Shown here piece by piece: positions 46,110 to 54,150 of a stretch of DNA of 64,000 bases. The stretch comes from Bacteroidales bacterium UBA5515 (GTDB taxonomy: Bacteria; Bacteroidota; Bacteroidia; Bacteroidales; P3), in contig DIOL01000012.1 of the NCBI GenBank assembly GCA_002423895.1, positions 250,473-314,472 on the forward strand, read 5' to 3'. The position numbers and the translations under genes are program-made. The notes beneath the pieces are model-generated. The model ran no database searches. It saw only the letters and a list, made by a program, of their open reading frames with translations, and was not told where the DNA came from. Positions within the stretch are counted from its first letter, which is position 1. Each line of letters starts with the position of its first letter.

Positions 46110-46589
46110 TTATCTTTTTACAACTTGAGTCATAAGCTCTGCTTCCGCAACAAGCCTATCTCCAACATAAGCTTTTCCTTTCATCTTAAAAATACCTCTA
46201 CGCATTGGTTCTTTTAAATACAACTTAGTAATTAAGATATCACCAGGAAAAACTTTTCTTCGGAATCTAACTCCATCTATTCTTAATAAATATGCTTTAT
46301 ATTTTTCAGGATTAGGATAATTCTTTAATAATAAAATCCCTCCTGTTTGCCCTAAAGCCTCAACTATTAATACTCCTGGCATAACTGGTTCTGAAGGAAA
46401 ATGTCCATTGAAAAAATCTTCATTCCCAGTAATATTCTTTACCCCTATTACATAATCTTCATCTACTTCAACAATTTTATCAACTAGAAGCATTGGGAAA
46501 CGATGGGGTAAAATTGTTTTAATATCGTTAATTGTATAAACTGGTTTTTTGTTAGGATCGTAATGAGGTATTCCTTGTAAATTTTCCAT
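46110..46589 (-). CDS. fabZ: 3-hydroxyacyl-ACP dehydratase FabZ
   Basis: 159 residues from the ATG at 46589 (a GTG lies two codons upstream). The hot-dog fold active site is present: ILPHRFPMLLVDKI, then NGHFPSEPVMPGVLIVEALGQTGG with the catalytic His and Glu. FabZ removes water from 3-hydroxyacyl-ACP in fatty-acid elongation. In many Bacteroidota the essential FabZ is fused to LpxC; this one is a separate protein in an operon for lipid modification, so it may be a second, dedicated copy (inference). Confidence 0.93.
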   Translation of the reverse strand: MENLQGIPHYDPNKKPVYTINDIKTILPHRFPMLLVDKIVEVDEDYVIGVKNITGNEDFFNGHFPSEPVMPGVLIVEALGQTGGILLLKNYPNPEKYKAYLLRIDGVRFRRKVFPGDILITKLYLKEPMRRGIFKMKGKAYVGDRLVAEAELMTQVVKR

Positions 46590-46717
46590 AATCACTTTCT
46601 TTAATTGTTTTGTAATACTTATTTATAACTTATACTTCAATGGTTGATAGGGTACAATATCATTTTTGCAGAATAATTATACTAATAACGTTTTGTAGTC
46701 AGTTTTCACAAAAAAAA

Positions 46718-47296
46718 TTATGATAACCCTTTAGTCAAAATTCCGATTAAACTTTCAAAATAAGGGGAATAGTGTTTGTATTTATCTTGAAGAAAAAAAG
46801 GAACTTCAAGTCCATATGAAACCATAATAAACATATCCAATAAAATGTCTATATCTTTAATTGGTGAAAATTCTCTTTTTTCAACACCATTTGAAATTAT
46901 AGTCTTAAGCTTGTCTTTCTCCCAAGCTTCAAGTTCTGATCTTAATTCATCAATAAAGTGAAATTGCTCATAAAAGTCAGCTTTCAAAGTTTCTTGATAA
47001 TTTGTAGAAATACTCAATACCTCCATTCTTTTTATGAAATATTGTTTGATTTTTTCAGATGAACTTAATTCCTCATTGTTTACAATTTTATTTAGATGCT
47101 TTTTAAAATTTTCAATTTCTACAGATACAACTTCTTTAAATAATTCCTCTTTGCTAGCAAAATGATAATATAAAGACCCTTTCGCCTTTCTAGCAATTTT
47201 CGCAATTTCATCCATTGACGTTTTATAAAAACCAAAACGGCTAAATAATTTATCTGCAACGTTTAAAATAGATTCTCTTGTGTTATCAATACTCAT
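46718..47296 (-). CDS. TetR/AcrR-family transcriptional regulator
   Basis: 192 residues from the ATG at 47296 (MSIDNTRESILNVADKLF). An earlier in-frame TTG at 47332 is excluded because the promoter -7 box overlaps it. The TetR HTH is clear: FSRFGFYKTSMDEIAKIARKAKGSLYYHFASKEELF, with the F-Y-H-F-x-x-K-E-x-L pattern. The C-terminal ligand domain is divergent. It heads the lipid operon on the same strand, 128 bases before fabZ, and a 16-bp palindrome lies just upstream of its promoter; TetR proteins in such positions often sense acyl-CoA or envelope stress. Confidence 0.93.
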   Translation of the reverse strand: MSIDNTRESILNVADKLFSRFGFYKTSMDEIAKIARKAKGSLYYHFASKEELFKEVVSVEIENFKKHLNKIVNNEELSSSEKIKQYFIKRMEVLSISTNYQETLKADFYEQFHFIDELRSELEAWEKDKLKTIISNGVEKREFSPIKDIDILLDMFIMVSYGLEVPFFLQDKYKHYSPYFESLIGILTKGLS

Positions 47297-47329
47297 ACTA
47301 ACTTTTTGTACTAAATCTGTTTTTCGGTG

Positions 47330-47384
47330 CAAAGATAATCTTTGTTTCCTAATTCACCAAATTATTATTCAATAATATTATTGA
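47330..47384 (-). promoter_or_regulatory. Promoter and palindrome of the tetR-led lipid operon
   Basis: On the minus strand TTTG (47361-47358), a 20-base spacer and TATCTTTG (47337-47330) form a full consensus promoter. TCAATAATATTATTGA (47369-47384), a 16-bp perfect palindrome, sits directly upstream and may be the TetR operator, although its AT-only arms call for caution. Confidence 0.7.
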
Positions 47385-47408
47385 GGATTAGATATTATAA
47401 TGAAAGAA

Positions 47409-47515
47409 GAGACTGTCTCATAAATCATATTTTACTATTATGCGATTCTTAATCAATTGATGTTCAATTATTATTTTGTAGATTTATCATTAATTTTGAA
47501 TTATAAGACAGCCTC
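47409..47515. mobile_element. MITE-like element or insertion-sequence remnant, 107 bp
   Basis: The ends GAGACTGTCTCATAA (47409-47423) and TTATAAGACAGCCTC (47501-47515) are inverted repeats matching at 13 of 15 positions and resemble IS ends common in Bacteroidota. No transposase or coding capacity is inside, and I see no clear target-site duplication. It lies between the tetR promoter and the end of rsgA. Confidence 0.65.
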
Positions 47516-47562
47516 CATAAGTCTTTTCTTAATTTCAAAGACTTTTTTATTAGATAGAAGAT

Positions 47563-48612
47563 TTATTGACTATATTTTTTATAGTCTTTCAGCATCTTAC
47601 CAAAGGATTTATCTCTTTTTCTTTTCTCTTGTTCTGAGGCTGAAAAATGAAAAGCTTCCTTGCAAAGTTTTATATAGCTTTCGTAAACGCTGTTATCCAA
47701 AGTTCCATTTTGAAGTGCTTCAAGAACACTGCATCCTGGCTCATTTGTGTGAGTACAGTCTTTATATCGGCATGTTTTCTCTAAATCTGAAATATTTAAA
47801 ACCGAGGATAAGGCATTTGTATTATCGGAAGTTATTCCAAATTCTCTTACTCCTGGAGAGTCTATCAATATTCCTGAATTATTAAGTAAAACCATTTCTC
47901 TTCGGGTTGAGGTGTGTCGACCTTTTCCTGTTGAATCACTTATTGAAGATGTTGCTAATATTTCTTCCCCACACAAAGCATTTATAAGAGAACTTTTGCC
48001 TACTCCAGAAGAACCTGTAAATACTATTGTTTCTCCTTGTTTTATGTATTTACGCAAATTATCTATCCTTTCTGGAAAAAGTACACTGGTTATGAAAACA
48101 GGCATATTATCTGAAAGGTGTTTTAATGAATGTTTTATTTCTTCTTCATTAAAACCTAAGTCTGCCTTAGTTAATACCAATACTGGGATTATACCTTCAT
48201 CTAATATCTGAACCATAAAACGTTCTATCCTTCTTACATTGAAATTAGCGTCTAAGCTTTGAACTATAAATGCTTTATCAACATGAACAGCAATTGCCTG
48301 ACGTTGAGATTCTGTGCCTGCTTTCTTTCTGTACAGGGTTTTTGTTCTTGGTAAGATATCATAAATTATTCCTTTGTCTTGGTCTGTGGGTTGAAAAATC
48401 ACCCAGTCTCCAGTGCAAGGATATTCTTCAGGATTTCTTCCATATAGCATGTTTCCCGTTAATTCACACTTGAATAAACCTTCTTCTGCAATTACTTCAT
48501 AGCATGTTCTATGTACTATTGACACACGACCATGTGAGAAATTATTAAATAGTGAAGACTGTTTTTGTTGGAACAATGTATTATTCCAACCATATAATGA
48601 CAGGTCATTCAT
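47563..48612 (-). CDS. rsgA: Ribosome small-subunit-dependent GTPase RsgA
   Basis: 349 residues. RsgA is a circularly permuted GTPase that helps late 30S maturation. The OB domain (YPCTGDWVIFQPTDQDKG) comes first, then the permuted G motifs: LTKADLGF (G4), FTGSSGVGKSSLINAL (G1), DSTGKGRHTSTRREM (G2) and IDSPGVREFG (G3). The zinc finger follows: CRYKDCTHTNEPGCSV with C-x5-C-x-H-x5-C. Length is typical. It follows the methyltransferase gene by 24 bases on the same strand. Confidence 0.96.
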   Translation of the reverse strand: MNDLSLYGWNNTLFQQKQSSLFNNFSHGRVSIVHRTCYEVIAEEGLFKCELTGNMLYGRNPEEYPCTGDWVIFQPTDQDKGIIYDILPRTKTLYRKKAGTESQRQAIAVHVDKAFIVQSLDANFNVRRIERFMVQILDEGIIPVLVLTKADLGFNEEEIKHSLKHLSDNMPVFITSVLFPERIDNLRKYIKQGETIVFTGSSGVGKSSLINALCGEEILATSSISDSTGKGRHTSTRREMVLLNNSGILIDSPGVREFGITSDNTNALSSVLNISDLEKTCRYKDCTHTNEPGCSVLEALQNGTLDNSVYESYIKLCKEAFHFSASEQEKRKRDKSFGKMLKDYKKYSQ

Positions 48613-48636
48613 TGTCTTTAAAATTTAATTGCTTAA

Positions 48637-49413
48637 TTAGTCTTGGATATTTTTGAATATAAAGAAGACATAACCAAAGTATTCTTTGTTGGTTTGGTAA
48701 TATTCTATCTCTTGCTCCATTCTTTCAACAAAATCCTTAGCTGCTAAGCTGTAATTGTTTTCTTCAAGAAATGGTTGAAAACGAGTTTTTGCAATAGAAT
48801 GATAATTATCAATCCAAGTGTATTCTGGTAATATGAAATGAGCTATTGGTTTATAACCACAGTCTTCAATTATCTTTAATTTTGTTGAAATCATATCTAT
48901 TTCAGAAACATTTTCTGTTATAAAACTAGAATCTTTTGGTCTTTGATTGCTTAACCAGCAACATTCTGTTACTGCCATATAACCATTTGGTTTAAGGTAT
49001 TGCTTCCACTCTCTTAAACCTTTTTCAAATCCTATATGATAAATTGAACCTTCAGCCCAAATTACATCAAATTCATTTGCCTTAAAAGGTAATTCACACA
49101 TTGAAGCAACAAGACCGGTAACTTTATCGGTTAAATTCTTCTTTTTTATTCTGTCGTTAAGCCCTTCAATCATCTTGGGGGCTATATCAACGGCAGTAAT
49201 TTCACAATCAATATTCGATGCAATAATTTCTGTTTGTTTCCCAGTACCACATCCTAAATCTGCAATCTTAAGTTTGGAAGAAGTATTATCCAAAAAGCTT
49301 AATGCTTTAAGGGTTTCCTTTTCTCCTCCAGGACCTTGAGAGCTAATGCCTGCAAAAAAGTTTATTACTAATTGAAAATCGAAATCTACTATTAATTTAT
49401 TTTCTGTATTCAT
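48637..49413 (-). CDS. Class I SAM-dependent methyltransferase
   Basis: 258 residues from the ATG at 49413 (an earlier start at 49434 is possible). The Rossmann motif I reads IADLGCGTGKQTE, followed by ITAVDIAPKMIEGL, FDVIWAEGSIYHIGFEKGL (post-I motif) and GYMAVTECCWLS. This is the general small-molecule methyltransferase fold (UbiE-like); substrate unknown. The C-terminal segment KEYFGYVFFIFKN is shared with the decayed gene at 40998. It is upstream of rsgA in one unit, and a nested dyad lies in front of its start. Confidence 0.9.
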   Translation of the reverse strand: MNTENKLIVDFDFQLVINFFAGISSQGPGGEKETLKALSFLDNTSSKLKIADLGCGTGKQTEIIASNIDCEITAVDIAPKMIEGLNDRIKKKNLTDKVTGLVASMCELPFKANEFDVIWAEGSIYHIGFEKGLREWKQYLKPNGYMAVTECCWLSNQRPKDSSFITENVSEIDMISTKLKIIEDCGYKPIAHFILPEYTWIDNYHSIAKTRFQPFLEENNYSLAAKDFVERMEQEIEYYQTNKEYFGYVFFIFKNIQD

Positions 49414-49429
49414 GATTATTTGTATTTGT

Positions 49430-49468
49430 CTCACAAAGGAAATTTCCTAATTATTCACTATTTGTGAG
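49430..49468 (-). promoter_or_regulatory. Nested dyad upstream of the methyltransferase gene
   Basis: CTCACAAA (49430-49437) and TTTGTGAG (49461-49468) flank a 12-bp perfect palindrome AGGAAATTTCCT (49437-49448). It lies 17-55 bases upstream of the ATG, a position suited to an operator. Confidence 0.55.
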
Positions 49469-49705
49469 CATTAAAAATTATTTAAATAATGACTATATCC
49501 CCAAAAGAACTATTTGAGGACAACTAAAGGGAGAATCTGTTTCTTTTACAGATTCTTATAATACAATATCCGAAATAAATAAATTATTAAACATCCAATG
49601 ATTTTAGACCAGCAAAATTATAAACAATAATTGAAATAACAAAATTCAAAAAAACTTTCACAATGAAATATTAAGAAATATATTCTAATATTAACTAAAA
49701 AAGAA

Positions 49706-49713
49706 TATCTTTG
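49706..49713 (+). promoter_or_regulatory. -7 promoter box of the lipoprotein gene
   Basis: TATCTTTG, full match to TAnnTTTG, 32 bases before the ATG at 49746. No TTTG at the -33 distance. Confidence 0.5.
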
Positions 49714-49745
49714 CAAGTAAATATTAACTATTAAAATAAAATATC

Positions 49746-50492
49746 ATGAGAAAGATTATTGCATTATTAGTAATTACGTTTAGCATTTTTAGTTTTTATT
49801 CTTGTAAGGAGGATAAAGATAATACTTCAACTTCAAAGCCTTATACCAATATTTCATTACAAGATGCAAAGCGATATGTTGGATTAGATTACAATTCAGT
49901 TAAATCAGAATTAGAGGCAAAAGGATTTAGATTAGGAGATTATTATCCAGAAGAAGCTAATATTTATGGATATACTAATGCTGATACTACTTTGTCATAT
50001 GCTTTATTTATTAATTCATCAAATATTATTTATAGAGTAAACTATGGCAAGATGAATAAGAATATAGATAATAGCTTATCTAATTATGAATTTTGTCGAG
50101 GAGAATGTATTAATGAAGTTAATAATAGTTCTGATTTTTCTTATATGGCTACAAATAATATATTGTTTGGAGATATTTTTGATTCACAAGAAGAATTTCA
50201 AAACTATTTTAATCAAAATAAATACTCATTGTTTTATTGTTTAGAAACATGGCAATCTGACAGATACATATACGGTGTAGAATTTATCAATTTCAAAAAA
50301 GAAGAACAATTTGAAGTCAAAACAAGTAGCAATACTACCACGACACCTACAACGCCAGAAGAAGAACAAACTTACACAAACCCTTATGGAGTTGGAGTTG
50401 TATATATAGATAAATCATTAGCTCCAGAAGGAACATTTGAAAAATCAAATCTTATCCGCAGCACAGGATTTATTTACCTCCAAAAGCAATAA
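49746..50492 (+). CDS. Hypothetical lipoprotein
   Basis: 248 residues. The signal peptide (RKIIALLVITFSIFSFYSC) carries a lipobox-like FYSC with Cys at 20. The next stretch is an acidic, S/T-rich linker. Residues about 38-60 (DAKRYVGLDYNSVKSELEAKGF) resemble a PASTA-like or lipoprotein start helix seen in other Bacteroidota proteins, but I cannot name a family. A T-rich linker (TTTTPTTPEEEQ) precedes the last 40 residues (YGVGVVYIDKSLAPEGTF). No cysteine pairs apart from FCRGEC. Surface or periplasmic protein of unknown role. Confidence 0.65.
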   Translation: MRKIIALLVITFSIFSFYSCKEDKDNTSTSKPYTNISLQDAKRYVGLDYNSVKSELEAKGFRLGDYYPEEANIYGYTNADTTLSYALFINSSNIIYRVNYGKMNKNIDNSLSNYEFCRGECINEVNNSSDFSYMATNNILFGDIFDSQEEFQNYFNQNKYSLFYCLETWQSDRYIYGVEFINFKKEEQFEVKTSSNTTTTPTTPEEEQTYTNPYGVGVVYIDKSLAPEGTFEKSNLIRSTGFIYLQKQ

Positions 50493-50584
50493 AGACGATA
50501 AGCGTACCACACGATGTTTTGTGATTACAAGTAACAAACTTAACAATTGAATTATTAAACGGAGTCAAATTTATATTTAAGATT

Positions 50585-50932
50585 ATGAGAGTATTAAAAA
50601 CTATCCTTTCAGGATTATTATTTATTGTATGTTTTGTTTCCTGTGATTGTATAATAGAGAAAAATGTGAAAGTGATTGATTCAGAAACAAAATTACCAAT
50701 AGGAGAAGTTAAAGTAATTGTAGATTCTGATGAAGATCAATATTTTTATACAGATAGCCTTGGTCAATATTTTTTATCTCGAATTATAGGATGTAGTTGT
50801 AAATGTGCAACATTATCTTTTGAAAAAGAAGGATATAATAAAATTACACAAGAATTCAATACCTCTTCTTCTGACAACATTACTATTATGCTTTATCCTG
50901 TAAATTCTAAGGGAAATATTAAACCCTTCTAA
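50585..50932 (+). CDS. Short lipoprotein with carboxypeptidase-regulatory-like domain (truncated paralogue)
   Basis: 115 residues with lipobox VSCDC near residue 21. It is closely related to the N-terminal half of the 265-residue protein at 54151 (VIDSETKLPIGEVKV versus VYDSETKLPVKDVKV, LSFEKEGYNKI versus LSFEKDGYNKS), a small beta-sandwich of the CarboxypepD_reg type. The C-terminal domain is missing: immediately after the domain the frame ends, and 3' sequence belonging to the long paralogue's end follows in another frame (50919-50975). It may still make a folded single-domain lipoprotein. Confidence 0.75.
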   Translation: MRVLKTILSGLLFIVCFVSCDCIIEKNVKVIDSETKLPIGEVKVIVDSDEDQYFYTDSLGQYFLSRIIGCSCKCATLSFEKEGYNKITQEFNTSSSDNITIMLYPVNSKGNIKPF

Positions 50933-50975
50933 AGATGAGTCGTTTGTTTTAGATTGTAATAGCATAGTTAAGTAA
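50919..50975 (+). pseudogene. Out-of-frame remnant of the long paralogue's 3' end
   Basis: Read in another frame, these bases encode LNPSKDESFVLDCNSIVK and a stop. The long paralogue has the same parts at two separate places, LNPSKDE (near 54780) and KSFVLDCNSIK (54916-54948). The join falls in the repeated AAAGATRAG, so a deletion between short direct repeats is the likely origin. Confidence 0.75.
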
Positions 50976-51093
50976 AATAAAATTCATCCACTACCAAAAA
51001 CAATATAATTACTCAATACCTTACTTCTTAAATATATTTTTAAATTTGCTAATAGATTAAGGTTACTTTGAGAAAAGTCAAGTATAATTTACT

Positions 51094-51142
51094 CAAACAA
51101 AGAGTTAAACAATTAAAACCTTGTTTCAATAAAATGGAATAA
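51094..51142 (+). repeat. 49-bp leader repeat, copy 1
   Basis: CAAACAAAGAGTTA...CCTTGTTTCAATAAAATGG; matches 54084-54132 with few differences over the same length. It lies 75 bases upstream of the M6 protease start. Confidence 0.75.
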
Positions 51143-51217
51143 GTACATAATTTGGAGTTGTTTTGTGCTAATAGTATATCACGTAAATATATTTACTTAT
51201 TATATAATAAAAAGAAA

Positions 51218-54007
51218 ATGAAAAGAACTATTACATTATTGCTTTTTATAGCAATTGGACTTATTTCTCAGATAAGTATGGCTGTTCCAGCCTACAAAGG
51301 ATTGGTTCAACTTTCTCAACCAGATGGAACAGAAATATCTGCATATCTTTTTGGTGATGAAAGATTAAGTTGGGTCGAGTCAGAAGATAATTATACATTA
51401 ATGTATAATCAACAAGGCTATCTTGAATATGCAATAAAGAACAAAGATGGAGATATGATTCCATCTGGAGTTATTGCAAAAAATCAAAGTGAACGTTCAA
51501 TATCAGATATTAATTTTCTTTCAACCATTGAAAAGAAATTAAGATATTCAGAATCTCAAGTTAAAATAATGCTGCAAATGACAGAAATGTTAGATAATTC
51601 CAAAGCACAAGGAATAGATGGATTAACAATTGGAATTAGAAAACTTTTGGTTATATTGGTTCAATATTCAGATAGCATACCAGGAGAAACAAGATTTACT
51701 TACACAAGACAAGATTTTGAAAACCTGTTCAATCAAATAGGATATTCAGCAAATGGAGCAACAGGAAGTGTAAGGGATTATTTTGCAGCAAACTCATTTG
51801 GTAAATTAGACCTTCAATGTACTATAGTTGGCCCAGTTACCCTACTAAATGATAGAGCTTTTTATGGAGCTCGCACTGCAAATGATAATGATGCAAATGC
51901 TGCACAAATGATAATAGATGCTTGTTATGCAGCTGACCCAGAAGTAGATTTTAAAACTTTTGATAATGATGGTAATTTGACTGTTGACGGAGTGCATATT
52001 GTTTATGCAGGAAAAGGAGAGCATAATGGAGGTGGAAATAATGCAATTTGGGCTCATCGTTCAAAATTAAATCTTCCTTTAGTATTAGATGGAGTAAGAA
52101 TTGTTGACTATTCCTGTTCATCAGAAAAAAATACAAGAAATGAAATTTCAGGAGTTGGAGTCCATTCTCATGAGTTTGGACATGTTTTAGGAGTTTTAGA
52201 TTATTACGATACAAATAAAGATATAGATGGAGTTTCAAAAACTTTAGGAGATTTAGATATAATGGATGCAGGTACATATAATAACGATGAAAAAACTCCA
52301 CCTTTATATAATGCTTTTACACGTGTTTACTTAGGTTGGGCATCTCCTTATGTAATTGATTCAACTATGCTTATGGATATTACTTCAATCCCTAATCAAG
52401 ACACAGCCTTAATATTTAAAATCAACACTCCTAATGAAGGAGAGTATTTCATATTAGAGAATATAAATTTTTCTGGATGGAATTCCTTTTTGCATACTTC
52501 AATAAATTCTTTTAGAAATAACACTGGCACTAATAGTGCAATTAGAGCATTTCATATTGATGAATCAGCATCAGCAACTGGTTGGGGATTATCTATTCCG
52601 GGAGGGAATTGCGTTAATTGTGTGGCTATAAAAAATAATGTTCTTCTAATGTCAGCAGACGGAAATTACAATGGAAATCAAACAGGACAAATAGGTAAAA
52701 TGTCTTGGTATTATACCAATATGGCAAATATGTTATATCCTGGTTCGCAAAATATAACCTCATTAACCGATACAACAACAACCAACTTAAAATCTTGGGG
52801 AAATCAAAACTCAAATGTTGCAATTACAAACATAACAAGACTTGCAAACGATAATATCACTTTCAAAGTCAATGGAGGAGCAGCACTTGGAGTTCAAGTA
52901 CAAACATTTGCTCCTACTCAAATTACATTTACTTCTGCAAAACTTTCTGGTTCAACTCAAACTTCTTTACAAGGAGATACTACTGTAATTGAAAGAGGAT
53001 TTGTATATAGCGTTGACCCTTATCCATTGGTTTCAAACAATAAATTAATTGTAGCAGGAACAATTGGGAGTTTTGACACAACACTAACAGGACTTGTAGA
53101 AGGGAAAACATACTACTACCGTGCTTATGGTATAAATGCTAATGGAGTAGCTTATGGAGAACATTTCTCTTTTATAACAAATTCAGATCCAATTAGTAAT
53201 AATCTAATAGTAGATAGTAATTTTGCCGCATGTGAAACAGGCGAAATGCCAACAATACTTGGCTCTGTACCTCAAGGAGGTAGTGGAGAATATACATATC
53301 GCTGGTTGGAAAGTACAGATAATATCAATTGGACAATAACTCAAAATGCAGGAATTAGAATGGACTACACCCCTTCAACAATGGATGTACCTATGTATTT
53401 CAAAAGAGTAGTATTATCAGCCGACAAAGTTGATACTTCAGTTGCAAAATATGTTCCAATAGTACCAGTAACCGTTGTTGGAACAATAAGTAAAGAAAAT
53501 GATACTATTTCAGAAAATAGTTCAACAGGACTAATAACTTTAAGTGGTCAAGTTGGAGATGTAATTGTTTGGCAAAGAAAATTTGGAACACAACAATGGG
53601 AACGAGTTGAAAACTCTGCTTTTCAAACATCTATTTCAGAAGTATTAACTCAAGAAGGAGAATATCAATATAGAGTAAGAGTAAGAAGTGGAGCATGTCC
53701 TTCCAAAAACTCTGAACCTGTAAAAATTGTTGTAGATAATATTGGATTATATGGTATAGAATTAGACCAAATCAATTTCAATATCTATCCAAACCCTTCA
53801 AAGGGCGAGTTTACCTTAGACCTTGGAACAGGAAAGAAAGTTGATATGCAAATTGTTGATATTTTAGGAAGAACAGTTTACATTAAGAATAACCTAACAG
53901 AAAGAGTTGAAATAAATGTTTCAAACATAGAAGATGGAACATATATTTTGATTTTGAAAGAAGGAGATAAAATAGTTGGTAGAAAACAATTAGTTATTAC
54001 CAAGTAA
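51218..54007 (+). CDS. M6-family metalloprotease with type A T9SS sorting domain
   Basis: 929 residues from the ATG at 51218 (MKRTITLLLFIAIGLISQI, a normal signal peptide; the frame is open further upstream but without a signal). The zinc site is HSHEFGHVLGVLDYYD near residue 320, the HExxH of M6 immune-inhibitor-A-like proteases, with DYYD as the metal-turn. GGNNAIWAHRSKL is also family-typical. A fibronectin-III-like domain follows (about 560-650, YYYRAYGINANGVAYG) and then an Ig-like region. The end (IYPNPSKGEFTLDL, GTYILILKEGD) is the type A T9SS sorting domain with a PNP motif. Secreted or surface protease, probably in nutrition or host interaction (inference). Confidence 0.92.
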   Translation: MKRTITLLLFIAIGLISQISMAVPAYKGLVQLSQPDGTEISAYLFGDERLSWVESEDNYTLMYNQQGYLEYAIKNKDGDMIPSGVIAKNQSERSISDINFLSTIEKKLRYSESQVKIMLQMTEMLDNSKAQGIDGLTIGIRKLLVILVQYSDSIPGETRFTYTRQDFENLFNQIGYSANGATGSVRDYFAANSFGKLDLQCTIVGPVTLLNDRAFYGARTANDNDANAAQMIIDACYAADPEVDFKTFDNDGNLTVDGVHIVYAGKGEHNGGGNNAIWAHRSKLNLPLVLDGVRIVDYSCSSEKNTRNEISGVGVHSHEFGHVLGVLDYYDTNKDIDGVSKTLGDLDIMDAGTYNNDEKTPPLYNAFTRVYLGWASPYVIDSTMLMDITSIPNQDTALIFKINTPNEGEYFILENINFSGWNSFLHTSINSFRNNTGTNSAIRAFHIDESASATGWGLSIPGGNCVNCVAIKNNVLLMSADGNYNGNQTGQIGKMSWYYTNMANMLYPGSQNITSLTDTTTTNLKSWGNQNSNVAITNITRLANDNITFKVNGGAALGVQVQTFAPTQITFTSAKLSGSTQTSLQGDTTVIERGFVYSVDPYPLVSNNKLIVAGTIGSFDTTLTGLVEGKTYYYRAYGINANGVAYGEHFSFITNSDPISNNLIVDSNFAACETGEMPTILGSVPQGGSGEYTYRWLESTDNINWTITQNAGIRMDYTPSTMDVPMYFKRVVLSADKVDTSVAKYVPIVPVTVVGTISKENDTISENSSTGLITLSGQVGDVIVWQRKFGTQQWERVENSAFQTSISEVLTQEGEYQYRVRVRSGACPSKNSEPVKIVVDNIGLYGIELDQINFNIYPNPSKGEFTLDLGTGKKVDMQIVDILGRTVYIKNNLTERVEINVSNIEDGTYILILKEGDKIVGRKQLVITK

Positions 54008-54083
54008 ACTTATCCAAAAATAGACTAAGGTTATTTGAAAATATCCTTGATATATTTTGATAAAAGCTAAGGATAATTTTACC

Positions 54084-54132
54084 CAAACAAAGAGTTAGAA
54101 AATTAAAACCTTGTTTCAGTAAAATGAAATAA
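54084..54132 (+). repeat. 49-bp leader repeat, copy 2
   Basis: Near-identical to 51094-51142 and placed 18 bases before the lipoprotein gene at 54151. The match extends more weakly upstream (AAGGTTA...TTTGA). Confidence 0.75.
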
Positions 54133-54150
54133 AAAATCAAATTTGAAATT

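Larger units (their letters stand above)
49414..49745. other. Divergent intergenic region with dyads and a promoter box
   Basis: 332 AT-rich bases between the methyltransferase and the lipoprotein gene. It holds the nested dyad at 49430-49468, a perfect 9-bp hairpin AGAATCTGT/ACAGATTCT (49532-49540 with 49548-49556, 7-base loop, no U-run) and a TATCTTTG -7 box at 49706-49713 for the plus-strand gene. Confidence 0.6.

Noticed and set aside
47330..47332. TTG at 47332 as start of the TetR gene
   Set aside because: It lies inside the TATCTTTG promoter box; the ATG at 47296 gives a standard TetR N-terminus.
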